Both the position numbers and the translations under genes were made by a program. Under the pieces are notes generated by a model. It worked only from the letters and a program-made list of their open reading frames with translations, was not told the DNA's origin and searched no databases. Of a stretch of 64,000 bases of DNA, positions 25,771-37,300 are shown one piece after another (position 1 is the first letter of the stretch; each line of letters opens with the position of its first letter). Source of the DNA: JAFECT01 sp035551675 (GTDB lineage: Bacteria; Pseudomonadota; Alphaproteobacteria; Caulobacterales; Caulobacteraceae); contig DASZMV010000032.1 of NCBI GenBank assembly GCA_035551675.1, forward strand, positions 28,417 through 92,416, given 5' to 3'.

Positions 25771-26344
25771 TCACATGAACCGCGTACCGGCCGCGCAAGC
25801 CGCGATCAGCTTATCCATGCGCCGGTCGCGCGTCTCCTGCGCCTTCGCCGAGGTCACCCACCATAGAGCCCTGTGCTTCCACGACGGCGCCGACGCCTCC
25901 CAGAAGGCCTTTGCTTTTGGATTCTTGGCCAAGGCCTCGGCGTGGGCCGGCTCGAAGACGCGGATCGGGTCTTTCAGTGAATAGGCGCGGGGAGGCCCTT
26001 CGACCCGGGCTTCGAACGCGGCCTCACCGGGCGGCGTCATGCGACCTTGTTCGCGCAGGCGCGCCACCGACTTGATGTTCACCTGGCTCCATCTGCTGCC
26101 TTTGCGGCGAGGGGTGAAGCGGACGGTGTAACTGTCGGCGTCGAATAGGCATGCGCACGCCGTCGATCCAGCCGAAACACAGCGCCTCTTCGATAGCCTG
26201 CGGCCAGGTGATCGACGCCCGGCCCGAACCGGTCTTGTAGAGCAACACCTGGACGGCGTCGGCGCGCGCATAGTTCGCCTTCAGCCAGCGGCGAAAGTCC
26301 GCGGCCGTCTCGCAGATGATTAGCGTATCCGTGCGCGGCGGCAT
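25771..26344 (-). pseudogene. YdeI/OmpD-associated family protein, frameshifted
   Basis: The N-terminal half (MPPRTDTLIICETAADFRR through EALCFGWIDGVR) reads in one frame. The C-terminal half (DADSYTVRFTPRRKGSRWSQVNIKSV to AAGTRFM) reads in another. They join at about 26143, where one extra base after the GVRMPI codons breaks the family-conserved GVR..ID..SYT.RFTPR stretch. Together they make about 190 aa, the usual family length. It is either a recent pseudogene or a sequencing error. An upstream in-frame Met (26365) is less likely as the start. Confidence 0.8.
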
Positions 26345-26365
26345 CGGCGCTCCAGGTTCGCGCAC

Positions 26366-26395
26366 AAAAAGACCCGTCGCGATCAGCGGCGGGTC
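26366..26395 (-). terminator. Rho-independent terminator of the 26446-26751 gene
   Basis: On the minus strand GACCCG (26395-26390) pairs with CGGGTC (26376-26371), extended by three more pairs around a TGATC loop, and is followed by TTTTT (26370-26366). It lies 50 bases after the stop of the coiled-coil protein gene and just ahead of the YdeI-family gene. Confidence 0.82.
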
Positions 26396-26445
26396 TCGAT
26401 CTTAGCGCGTCAGGCCGCGGTGCGACAGGTGAGCGACAGGGCGCG

Positions 26446-26751
26446 TCAGGCGCGGGCTATGATCGCTTCGAGGTTCATGGCCGTGCGCGGCGCGTCCTCG
26501 GCCAATTTGCGGGCCAGTTCGCGCACGCCGACCGGATAGACGTCGCCGCCGTGGGAAATCTCTTCGGCGAGGGCCGCGGCTTCGGAGAGTTTGGTCTCCA
26601 GCGCCGTGACCTGTTCGCGCGCGAGGTTCTTAGCTTCGGCCTGAAGGCGCTCGATGCGCTCGGCCAGGGTCTGGACCTGGACGGAATCGTTGGCCGTCTG
26701 GACCACGGTGAGGACGGGATGGGACGCGGGCGCCTGGCGTTGCGCGGACAT
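26446..26751 (-). CDS. Small coiled-coil hypothetical protein
   Basis: 101 aa from ATG 26751. Residues about 25-70 form a heptad-rich helix (LAERIERLQAEAKNLAREQVTALETKLSEAAALAEEI); the tail GVRELARKLAEDAPRTAMNLEAIIARA is also helical. No membrane segment or signal peptide. I recognise no named family. Monocistronic, ending in its own terminator. Confidence 0.65.
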   Translation of the reverse strand: MSAQRQAPASHPVLTVVQTANDSVQVQTLAERIERLQAEAKNLAREQVTALETKLSEAAALAEEISHGGDVYPVGVRELARKLAEDAPRTAMNLEAIIARA

Positions 26752-26961
26752 GGGACACACTACCTCGGTTTCGGAACGGCTTTGGGGATGGAGCGGGCCG
26801 GCCCGTTCACGGTCTATACGCAGGTAGGGCGGGGACGGTTCCGCGCCAAGAGGGACCCGGTGAAGGTCGACCGCCACCGTGGCGCCCGCGCTACGTTGCG
26901 CCGCAAGCCTTTGCGCAAAAGGTTAATTTCGCAAAACCGCGGAGCAGGCTAGACCAGCGCC

Positions 26962-27534
26962 ATGGGCCCGTTGGACTTCACCCACACCCTCGTTCCCGAA
27001 CGCGCCTGCGGCGACTGCTTTGCCTGCTGCGACGTGTCGGCGATCGACGACCCGGCGCTGCGAAAACCGCCGCATGTGCTGTGCGAACACTATCGCGGCG
27101 GCTGCACCGTCTATGCGGCGCGACCCGCCACCTGTCGCAGCTTCCATTGTCTGTGGCGCCGGCTCGCCGGTTTGCCGGACGACGCGCGGCCCGACCGGAT
27201 CGGCGTGCTGTTCGCGTTCCAGCGGGAAGGCAGTCCCGACTCCCCCTTCGCCCACGTCTATGTCTGCGGCTATCCGCTGGTGAAAGGCGATGTCGCCGTG
27301 TTCGACACGCCGGCGGTGCAGACGGTCGTGCGACGTCTCACCGAGGACGGCGGTCTGCCGGTGTGGATCTCGCTCGGCGAGCGCAAGCGCCTGGTCTGGC
27401 CCGACCGCGCGCTGGGCGATGCGATCCTCTCGCCCGCGAGCGTCACCGATCCGGAGTTGAAGGCGCGCGCCGAGACTTGGCGCAAACGCTATGACCGCTG
27501 GGTTCGCCTCTACGACATGGCCGGCGGGACCTAG
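26962..27534 (+). CDS. YkgJ-type cysteine cluster protein
   Basis: 190 aa. The N-terminal CGDCFACC (residues 16-23), later CEHY, GGCTVYAARPATCRSFHC form the zinc/iron-chelating CxxCxxCC cluster domain of the YkgJ family. The rest (90-190) is a less conserved alpha/beta extension. Cytosolic; physiological role unknown. Stands alone, 54 bases before the glutathione peroxidase gene. Confidence 0.85.
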   Translation: MGPLDFTHTLVPERACGDCFACCDVSAIDDPALRKPPHVLCEHYRGGCTVYAARPATCRSFHCLWRRLAGLPDDARPDRIGVLFAFQREGSPDSPFAHVYVCGYPLVKGDVAVFDTPAVQTVVRRLTEDGGLPVWISLGERKRLVWPDRALGDAILSPASVTDPELKARAETWRKRYDRWVRLYDMAGGT

Positions 27535-27588
27535 GTTTCCCAACCCCGGTCGGGAGCGCTATGACGCGCCAAACCCCCGGAGGCCGCC

Positions 27589-28137
27589 ATGACCCAGTCC
27601 GTCCACGACGTTCCCGTCAACCGCATCGACGGCGGTCCCGCCTCGCTCGGCGACTACGCCGGCAAGGTTTTGCTGGTGGTGAACGTGGCTTCCGCCTGCG
27701 GCTTTACGCCCCAGTATGACGGGCTGGAGGCGCTCTACGAACGGCTGCACCCGCGCGGGCTCGAAGTGCTGGGCTTTCCCGCCAACGACTTCGGCGCCCA
27801 GGAGCCGGGCTCCAACGAAGAAATCGCGGGCTTCTGCCGCTCGAAATTCGGCATCGCCTTTCCGATGTTCGAGAAGATCACCGTCAAGGGTCCGGGCAAG
27901 CACGAACTCTACCGCCGGCTAATCCAAGCCCAGCCCCGCGCGGCCGATAAGGCTGGCGGCGATTTTCTAAAGACGATGGAAGGCTACGGGATCAAGATCG
28001 ACGATCCGAGCGAGGTGATGTGGAACTTCGAGAAGTTCCTTGTCGACCGCAACGGGGAGGTCGTCGCCCGCTTCGCCCCGGACGTGACGCCGGAGGACCC
28101 GATCCTGACCGGCGCGATCGAGCGGGCCCTGGGCTAA
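27589..28137 (+). CDS. Glutathione peroxidase family protein
   Basis: 182 aa. The thioredoxin-fold peroxidase has Cys37 as peroxidatic residue (NVASACGFTPQY, Cys rather than selenocysteine), FPANDFGAQEPG (Gln) and WNFEKFLVD (Trp, Asn). It reduces hydroperoxides in the cytosol with thioredoxin or glutathione as donor. Start ATG 27589 follows GGAGG. It is followed by the long leader of the giant adhesin gene. Confidence 0.93.
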   Translation: MTQSVHDVPVNRIDGGPASLGDYAGKVLLVVNVASACGFTPQYDGLEALYERLHPRGLEVLGFPANDFGAQEPGSNEEIAGFCRSKFGIAFPMFEKITVKGPGKHELYRRLIQAQPRAADKAGGDFLKTMEGYGIKIDDPSEVMWNFEKFLVDRNGEVVARFAPDVTPEDPILTGAIERALG

Positions 28138-28355
28138 ACCTGAAACTTTCACCAACCTTACGGCGCAGGAACTTCATACGAGGTTTCGGGCGCCTAGGAC
28201 TGCATCTGGCGGTTGCTCAAAGCTGAGCCTTATGGCTCTTATGCAAGGCCCCTGTCAGCCAGGCAGGGCCGCGCGGACGCATCGAGAACGCCCGCGGCTC
28301 GGAAAGTTCGGGGAAAATACCGGACGCCGACGGTGACTGGCTGGGGGCTTCGGGG
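28138..28355 (+). promoter_or_regulatory. Leader region of the giant adhesin gene
   Basis: 218 bases without a gene. Two small hairpins are visible: GAGCC-TTAT-GGCTC (28225-28238) and one with arms GGCCCCTG/CAGGGCC around 28247-28270. No clear -35/-10 pair and no match I recognise to c-di-GMP or other riboswitch classes. The hairpins could belong to a structured 5' UTR or terminate transcription from the peroxidase gene. Confidence 0.35.
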
Positions 28356-31300
28356 TTGCGTTCCACAGTATCCGTCACTGCGTCCGCGCAGTCCGCGCCC
28401 CGACGCGCGCCCTTTGTCGCGCGCTCGCGCGTGGCCCTGATCCTTGCCTGGATCGCCGCCGCCCTGTTCATCGGTCTCGCCGCGCCCAGCGTCGCCGCGG
28501 CCACGCCAGTCGTAACGGGCGTTTCGCCGAACAACGGTCGCGCGGAGTGCTGCAGCGAAATCGTCGTCACCGGCAGCGGCTTCCTCGATGCGACGGAAGT
28601 CGATTTCGGTCCGGGTAACCCGGCCGAAAACTTTTATGTCATCAGCGACACCGAGATCGACGTCGTCACCGCCTCGGGCCCGGTCGGAACGACCACCGAC
28701 GTCACCGTGACTTCACCGGAGGGGACCAGCGCCACCAGTACTGCCGACCTCTATACCTTCGTCGACCAGCCGCAGCTCACGTCGGTTTCTCCCCCGAGCG
28801 GGCCGGAGAACACCAACACAACCGTTGTCATTACCGGATCGAACTTTGTGGGCGTCTCCGACGTCGTCCCGGCCCAATCGTTCACCGTCAACAGCCCCAC
28901 TCAGATCACGGCGGTGATGCCGAAGCTGGCTTCGCCTTCGACCTCGCAGATCCAGGTGACGAACGGCGCCGGGACCAGTCCGCAGACCAACGTCACCTTC
29001 GCCGTCACCGGACCCCCGGTTGTCACCAAGGTGAACCCGAGCAACGGAGCCGGCGGTCAAAACGTCACCATCTCGGGCGTGGGCATCACCGGCATTACGG
29101 CGGTAAGTTTCGGCGGCGTGCCGGCCAGCTCGTTCTCGACCGGCACGGGTTCGAGCATGACGGCTGTCGCGCCGTCAGGAACCGGCGTCGTCGACGTCAC
29201 CATCACCAACAGCTTCGGCACGAGCACGGTCTCGACCGCCGACGAGTTCAGCTATCTCGGTCCGTTGCCGATCGTGACCTCGATCAGCCCGAACAGCGCG
29301 GTGAACTCGGGCGGCGCCAGTATCGGCGTCACCGGATCTCACTTCACCGGCGCCACGACCGTGACTTTCGGTTCGGTCGCCGCCACCAGTTTCACCGTCA
29401 ATTCCGACACCAGCATTACCGCGATCGCTCCGGCCGAGTCTGTCGGCACGGTCGACGTCCAGGTCACGACTCCGGACGGGACGAGCGCCAAGGTGTCGGG
29501 CGACAAGCTCACCTTTTTCGCGGCGTCGTCACCACCGACGGTGAGTTCGATTTCGCCGACCACGGTCGCGGCTGGGGGCCAGACGACGCAGGTGGTCATT
29601 ACCGGCACGAATCTTCTGGCCGTCACCTCGGTCAGGTTCGGATCGGTGACGGCACCCTATCTCGGGGGCAATCAGACCGGGACGCTCGCCATCGTCAATG
29701 CGCCTCCCGGCTTGGCGCCGGGGTCTTACGACGTGACGGTCACGACGCCCGTGGGAACCAGCACGACGACCTCCGGTGATGTCTTCACGGTTTCACCCGC
29801 AGTGCCAACCGTCGCGCAAATCAATCCTTCTACAGGACCGACGAATGGTGGGACGACGGTTCAGATCAACGGCTCCGGTCTGACCGGCGCGACCGCAGTG
29901 AAATTCGGTGGCGTCAACGCGTCGTTCACGGTCACAGACGACTTCGACGTCACGGCGGTGTCGCCGCCGGGCACGGGCGCGGTGGACGTCAATGTGACGA
30001 CTCCGGCCGGAACGACCCTTTCCAGTTCACACAGTGTGTTCACCTACGGGACTCCTCCCACCGTCACGTCGATTTCGCCGAGCAGCGGCTCCGCGTCGGG
30101 CGGCGCGACGGTGACGATCAGCGGGACCGGCTTCTCGACTCTGCAGAGCGTCGCGTTCGGGGCGCAAGGTGCGCAAATCCAGTCTTGGACCGAGACGCAG
30201 ATCGTCGTCGTTTCGCCTGCGGGGTCTGGAACGGTCGACGTGACTGTGTTCAACGCGTTTGGGCAGAGCGCCGCGCTCGCCGCCGACAAGTTCACCTACT
30301 CCGGCAGCCCGCCCCCGACATTGACCACTATTTCGCCAAGCGCGGGTCCGACCGCGGGCGGGACGAGCGTCACCATCACGGGGACCAACTTCACCAATGC
30401 TACGGCCGTGAAGTTCGGCACAACGGCTGCGACCAGTTTTACGGTGAACAACGCCACGACCATCACCGCTACGGCGCCGGCGGGCGCGGCCGGAGCCGTG
30501 GACATAACCGTCACAACACCGGGCGGCACGACCGCGACATCGCAGGCGGACAAGTTTCTCTACGCCGCGCCGCCGGTGGTTACCGGCGTGGCTCCGACGA
30601 AAGGCTCGACGGCCGGCGGCTACGCCGTGACCATCACCGGAAGCAACTTCTATGGCGCAGCTGTCACGGCCGTGAAGTTCGGCGGCGTCGCGTCGACGAA
30701 TTTCGCTGTCAACAGCGACAACCAGATCACCGCGACTGCTCCGGCCTCGGCTACTGCCACGGTAGATATCACCGTCACCGACGCCGGTGGAACCAGCGCG
30801 ACCTCTTCAGCGGACCGCTTCCAATATTTCACGCCCGTGGTGCCCACGATCACCGCGGTGACGCCGAACGGCGGACCCACCGCGGGCGGCACCCCCATCA
30901 CCATAACCGGCACTGGCTTTACCGGCGCCACGCAAGTTCAGGCTACCGGGAACGTGATCTTCACGGTCGTCAGCGACACGCAGATCACCACGACGACGAC
31001 ACCGGCCAATGCGGGTCCGTTCGACGTTAACGTGACCACGGACGCAGGAACGAGCGCTAAATCTCCGGGCGATGTCTTTACCTTCTACGCCGGACCCGCA
31101 GTGCAGGGCGTAAGCCCGAACACCGGCTCGACGGCTGGTGGCGCGACGGTGGTCATCACTGGGAACAACCTAACGGGCGCCAGCGCGGTGAAGTTCGGCG
31201 CCACGGCGGCAACGTCGTTCACCGTCAACAACATCGGCCAGATTACCGCCGTGGCGCCGGCGGGATCGGTCGGTACGGTGGACATCACCGTCACCACACC

Positions 31301-34300
31301 GGGCGGCGTCAGTACGGTCACGCAGTCGGACCAGTTCAGTTACATTTCCACGCCGGCGCCGACGGTAACGTCGGTAAATCCGACCAGCGGCCCAGGCGCC
31401 GGCGGAACGAGCGTGACGATCACGGGGACGAATTTCACCCAGGTTACCGCGGTGAAGTTCGGTTCGACGACGGCGACGGCCTGGACCGTCAACAGCGCGA
31501 CCAGCATCACGGCCGTCTCGCCGCTCGGTGTCGTCGGCGCGGTCGATGTCACAGTCACCACCCCCGCCGGGATCAGCACGATCTCATCTGCAGATCAGTT
31601 CACCTATACAAACTCGCGACCGGCGCCGGCGATCAGCAGCGTGAGTCCTAGTCAGGGCCCAACCATCGGCGGCACGAGCGTGACGATCAACGGCGCCAAT
31701 TTCACGGGCGCGACGTCAGTGAAGTTCGGCTCCACGCCCGCCGTAGGGTTTTCGATAAACAACGACAGCAGCATTACGGCCGGTTCGCCCGCGGGGACAG
31801 CGGGCGTCGTCGACATAACCGTCACCAGTCCCGGAGGGACAAACGCCGCCTCCGCGAGCGACCATTTCACCTATTTCGTCAATGTTCCGACGGTAACGTC
31901 GGTTTCGCCCTCGACGGGACCGACCAATGGCGACACAGCCGTCACGCTGGTTGGATCCGGATTCACCGGCGCCACCGCCGTCAAGTTCGGCGGCGTTCCG
32001 GCAACTGCGTTTTCCGTCGCCAACGACGGAGTAATCAATGCGGCGTCGCCCGCTGGGGCGGCCGGCGTTGTGGACGTCACAGTGACGGCGCCCGGCGGCG
32101 CGAGCGCGACGAGCGCGGCGGACCAATTCACCTACAGTGGCACCACCTTGCCCGTGGTCACCGGAATCAGCCCCGCCACCGGGCCGACCGGCGGTGGCAC
32201 GGCGGTCACGATTACCGGCTCTAATCTCGGACCCTTCCTGCAGTCGGTGATGTTCGGCGCGACGGCCTCGACTTCCCTAATTGCGACCAGCAATACGTCA
32301 GTGACCGCGATAGCGCCGCCGGGAACGGGTACGGTCGACATCACGATCACGACCAACATCGGGACGAGCGCCACCGGCGCGGCCGACAAGTTTACTTACA
32401 GCGGCTCGGGATCCGTTCCGGTGGTTAGTCAGCTCATACCGTCGGGCGGTCCCGCCGCGGGTGGGACCGTCGTGACCGTCAACGGGGCCGGCTTCACCGG
32501 CGCTACGGCCGTAAAGTTCGGGACGACCGCAGCGACGTCGTTCACGGTCAACACCGACACCTCCCTGATTGCGACCGCCCCCGCCGGAACCGGCGTCGTC
32601 GATGTTACTGTCACCACGCCCAGCGGGACCAGTCTCGCCCAGGACGGTGACAAGTACACCTACGGCGGTCCGACGATCACATCGATCAGTCCGACATCGG
32701 GCCCCACGTCGGGCGGAACGACGGTGCTCGTCAACGGATCAGGCTTCACGAACGCCAAGTCGGTCACCTTCGGAACGACGGCGGCGATCGGGCTTGTCGT
32801 GTTCACGGACAATCAGTTCCAGGTGACATCGCCGGCCGGAACGGCGGGCGTTGTCGATATCATCGTAACCGGCGCGGGCGGTTCCAGCCTGGCGACCGCG
32901 GCCGATAAGTTCACTTACGCGGGATCCGGCGGTCCCGTGATCACCGCGATCAGCCCCACCGGCGGCTCGCCCGTCGGGGGTACGTCGGTGACCGTCACAG
33001 GTTCGGGCTTCACCGGCGCGACCGCCGTGACGTTCGGGACCAAGGCCGCGACGACGTTTACCGTCATTAGCGATACTCAGGTCACCGCAACCTCGCCGTC
33101 GGGATCGGGCGTGGTCGACATCACCATCACGTCTCCCGCGGGGACGAGTGCAGCGGTCGCGGCCGACAAATTCACATACGGTGCGGTTCCCACGGTGACG
33201 CGGGTCAATCCCGCGACCGGGCCGTCGACGGGCGGCACATCGGTGACGATCACAGGTTCAGGTTTCACCGGCGCCACCGCCGTCACCTTCGGCGGCATCG
33301 CGGCGCAGAGCTTCTCGGTCACCAACGCCACCTCCATCACCGCCGTCTCGCCGGCCGGCTCCGGCACGGTGGACGTGCAGGTCACCACGCCCGTGGCAAC
33401 CAGCGTTGCGCGCACGCTCGATCACTTCACCTATACGGGCGCGGCCTCGCCCCCGACGGTGAGTTCGATCAACCCGACCAGCGGTTCGACCGCCGGCGGT
33501 ACGAGTGTCATCATCACCGGGACCAACTTCACCGGCGTGACCAGTGTGAAGTTCGGCGCGGCGTCGGCGACGTTCACGGTCAACAGCGCGACGAGCATCA
33601 CAGCGACAGCCCCGGCGGGAACGGTCGGGACGGTCGACATCACGGTCGCGACTTCCGCAGGCACGAGCGCAACCTCGTCGGCGGACCAATTCACCTATGC
33701 CGCGCCGCCTCCGGCGCCCGCTGTGACGGCGATCAACCCGACCAGCGGTTCGACCGCCGGCGGTACGAGCGTGACCATCACCGGAACAAATTTCTCAGGC
33801 GCAACGTCGGTTAAGTTCGGAGCGGCCACGGCGAGCTTCACCGTCAACGGCGCAACGAGCATCACCGCGACCTCGCCTGCCGGTTCGGCGGGAGCCGTCG
33901 ACGTCACGATCACGACCTCCGCGGGAACTAGCGCCACGAGCGCGGCGGATCAGTTCACCTACCAGGCTCAAGCGTCGCCCCCGACCGTCACCGCGATCAA
34001 TCCGACTAGCGGTTCGACCGCCGGCGGTACGAGCGTGACCATCACCGGGGCTAACTTCACCAATGCCACCGCGGTAAAATTCGGCGCCGTGTCGGCGTCG
34101 TTCACGGTCAACAGCGCGACGTCGATCACGGCGACTTCCCCGGCAGGGCCGGCAGGCGTGGTCGATATCACGATCACCACGTCTGGCGGGACGAGCGCCA
34201 CCAGTACAGCCGACCAGTTCACCTACGTCTCATCGCCGCCACCCGCGCCGACCGTGACCTCGCTCAATCCGAGTTCGGGTCCGGTCAATGGCGCAACGAG

Positions 34301-37300
34301 TCTCACCATTACCGGCACGAATTTCTCCGGCGTGACCCAAGTCATGTTTGGAAACGCCGCCTCGCCGAGTTTTGTCGTAAACAGCGCCACCAGCATCACC
34401 GCTATGACGCCATTCGTGGCGACCCCGGGCACGGTGGACGTGACGGTCGCCACCTCCGCCGGGACCAGTGCGACCAGTTCGGCCGACAAATTCACCTACA
34501 CGGCGGTGGCGCCGACCATCTCGACCGTCAGCCCGAGCAGCGGACCGACCGCCGGCGGCACGAGCGTGATCATCACCGGCGCCAACCTGACCGCCGCCAC
34601 GACTGTGAAGTTCGGTGCGGCTTCGGCCGCGTTCACGGTCAACGCCGATAGCCAGATCACCGCGACGGCGCCCACCGGCGCGGCGGGCACCATCGACATC
34701 ACGGTCACGACCCCGTCGGGGACGAACGCGACAAGCGCTGCTGATCACTTCACCTATACGAGCAGCGGCGCCGCGCCCGCGATCACGGCCATCGCCCCCA
34801 CCGGCGGCTCGCCCATCGGCGGCACGTCGGTGACCATTACCGGCTCGGGTTTCACCGGCGCGACCGCCGTGACGTTCGGAACCAAGGCCGCGACCACGTT
34901 CCACGTCGTCAGCGACACCCAGGTCACCGCAACCTCGCCGTCGGGGTCCGGCGTGGCCGACATCACGATCACGTCTCCCAGCGGGACGAGCGCGGTTGTC
35001 GCCGCGGACAAGTTCACCTACGGCGCCGTTCCCGCGGTCACGCGGGTTAACCCGGCGACCGGGCCGTCGACGGGCGGTACGCCGGTGACCATCACCGGCT
35101 CGGGCTTCACGGGCGCCACCACCGTCACCTTTGGCGGCGTCGCGGCGCAGAGCTTCTCGGTGACCAACGCCACGTCCGTCACCGCCGTCTCGCCGGCGGG
35201 TTCAGGAACCGTGGACGTGCAGGTGACGACGCAGGTCGGAACCAGCGTCGCGCGCACGCTGGATCACTTTGCCTACACGGGCGCAGCCTCGCCTCCGACC
35301 GTCACCTCCGTCAACCCGACCTCGGGTTCGACGTCGGGCGGCACGAGCGTGACGATCACCGGAACCAACTTCACCGGCGCAACCGGTGTGAAGTTCGGGA
35401 CTGCCTCGGCCACGTTCACCGTCAACAGTGCGACGAGCATCACCGCAACATCGCCCGTCGGTTCAGCGGGAACGGTCGATATTGTCGTCACGACCTCGGC
35501 GGGAGCCAGCGCGACCTCGTCAGCTGACCACTTCAACTATCAGGCGCAGGCGACACCGACCGTGTCTGGCGTCAGCCCCGCTTCCGGCCCGACCAGCGGC
35601 GGCACGTCCGTCGCCGTCACCGGAACTAACTTTACCGGCGCGACGACTGTAAAGTTCGGCTCCGCGACCGCGACCTTCACCGTCAACAGCGCGACGAGCA
35701 TCACGGCCACCTCGCCGGCCGGATCGGCGGGCGCGGTCGATATTACGGTCACGACCTCTGCGGGCGTGAGCACCGCGAGCGCCGCTGATCAATTCACCTA
35801 CACGGTCGCGGCGTCGCCGCCGACGGTCACGGCGGTCAGCCCTAACTCCACACCGATCGACACCCAAACCACAATCACTATCACCGGAACGAATTTCACT
35901 AGCGCCACGCAAGTCCGCTTCGGGAGTGTCAACGCGAGCGACTTCGTTGTGAACAGCGCCACGAGCATCACCGCGACGAACGCGTTTGCGAGCACCGGCG
36001 GAACGGTCGATGTTACCGTTACGACCCCAGCGGGCACGAGCGCGACGAACGCCGCCGATCAGTTCACCTTTACCGTGCCGCCTGCACCCACGGTGACGGC
36101 CATCAGCCCTACGAGCGGTTCGGCGAACGGCGGAACGGTCGTGACCGTCACCGGCTCGGGCTTCGACAGCACCATCTCGGTGAAGTTCGGGTCGGTCACT
36201 GTCTCCACGTTTAACGTCACCAGCGACACATCGATGACGCTAACTTCGCCGGCCGGCGCGGCGGGCGTCGTCGACATCACGGTTGTTGGATCCGGCGGCG
36301 CAAGCGCAACCAGCGCCGCCGATCGGTTTACCTATCTGGCGGCGCCTCCGACCGTGACGGGCCTTGGCCCCTCGAGCGGGCCGGCGACGGGCGGCACGTC
36401 GGTGATCGTCTCAGGAACGGGCTTCACCGGGGCGACCCAAGTCAAGTTCGGCGCCACGGCAGCGCCGACCTTCGTCGTCAACAGCGACACCCAGATCACC
36501 GCGACGACGCCTGCGGAATCGGCGGGCGCGGTCCCTGTCACCGTGACGACCCCGGCGGGCACGAGCCCGGTCGGATCCGAACAATTCACTTTCACGGCCT
36601 CGGGCTCTGGTCCGTCGATCACCGCAATCAGTCCGACCGGCGGCTCGCCCGTTGGCGGCACGTCGGTCACCATCACCGGCTCGGGCTTCACCGGCGCCAC
36701 CGCCGTGAAATTTGGGACCAAGGCCGCGACGACGTTCACGGTCGTCAGCGACACCCAAGTCACGGCGACTTCGCCGTCGGGATCGGGCGTGGTCGACATC
36801 GCGATCGCCACGCCGAACGGGACGACCGCCGCGATCGCCGCGGACAAGTTCACCTACGGCGCCGTCCCGGCGGTCACACGCGTCAACCCTGCGACCGGCC
36901 CGTCGACGGGCGGCACGTCGGTCACCGTCACCGGCTCGGGCTTCACCGGCGCCACCGCCGTCACCTTCGGCGGCGTCGCGGCGCAGAGTTTCTCGGTCAC
37001 CAACGCCACCTCCGTCACCGCCGTCTCGCCGGCCGGCTCCGGCACGGTGGACGTGCAGGTCACCACGCCGGTGGGAACCAGCGTCGCGCGCACGCTTGAT
37101 CATTTCACCTACACGGGTGCGGCTTCGCCCCCGACAGTGAGCTCGGTCAGCCCGAGCAGCGGCTCGACGGCCGGCGGTACGAGCGTGACCATCGCCGGGA
37201 CCAACTTCACCGGCGCGACCGCCGTGAAATTCGGCGCGGCATCGGCGTCCTTCACGGTCAACAGCGCGACGTCCATCACCGCCATGTCTCCCGCCGGGTC

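Noticed and set aside
28225..28270. Possible riboswitch before the adhesin gene
   Set aside because: Two small hairpins are visible but no conserved core of c-di-GMP-I/II, cobalamin or other known class could be recognised.
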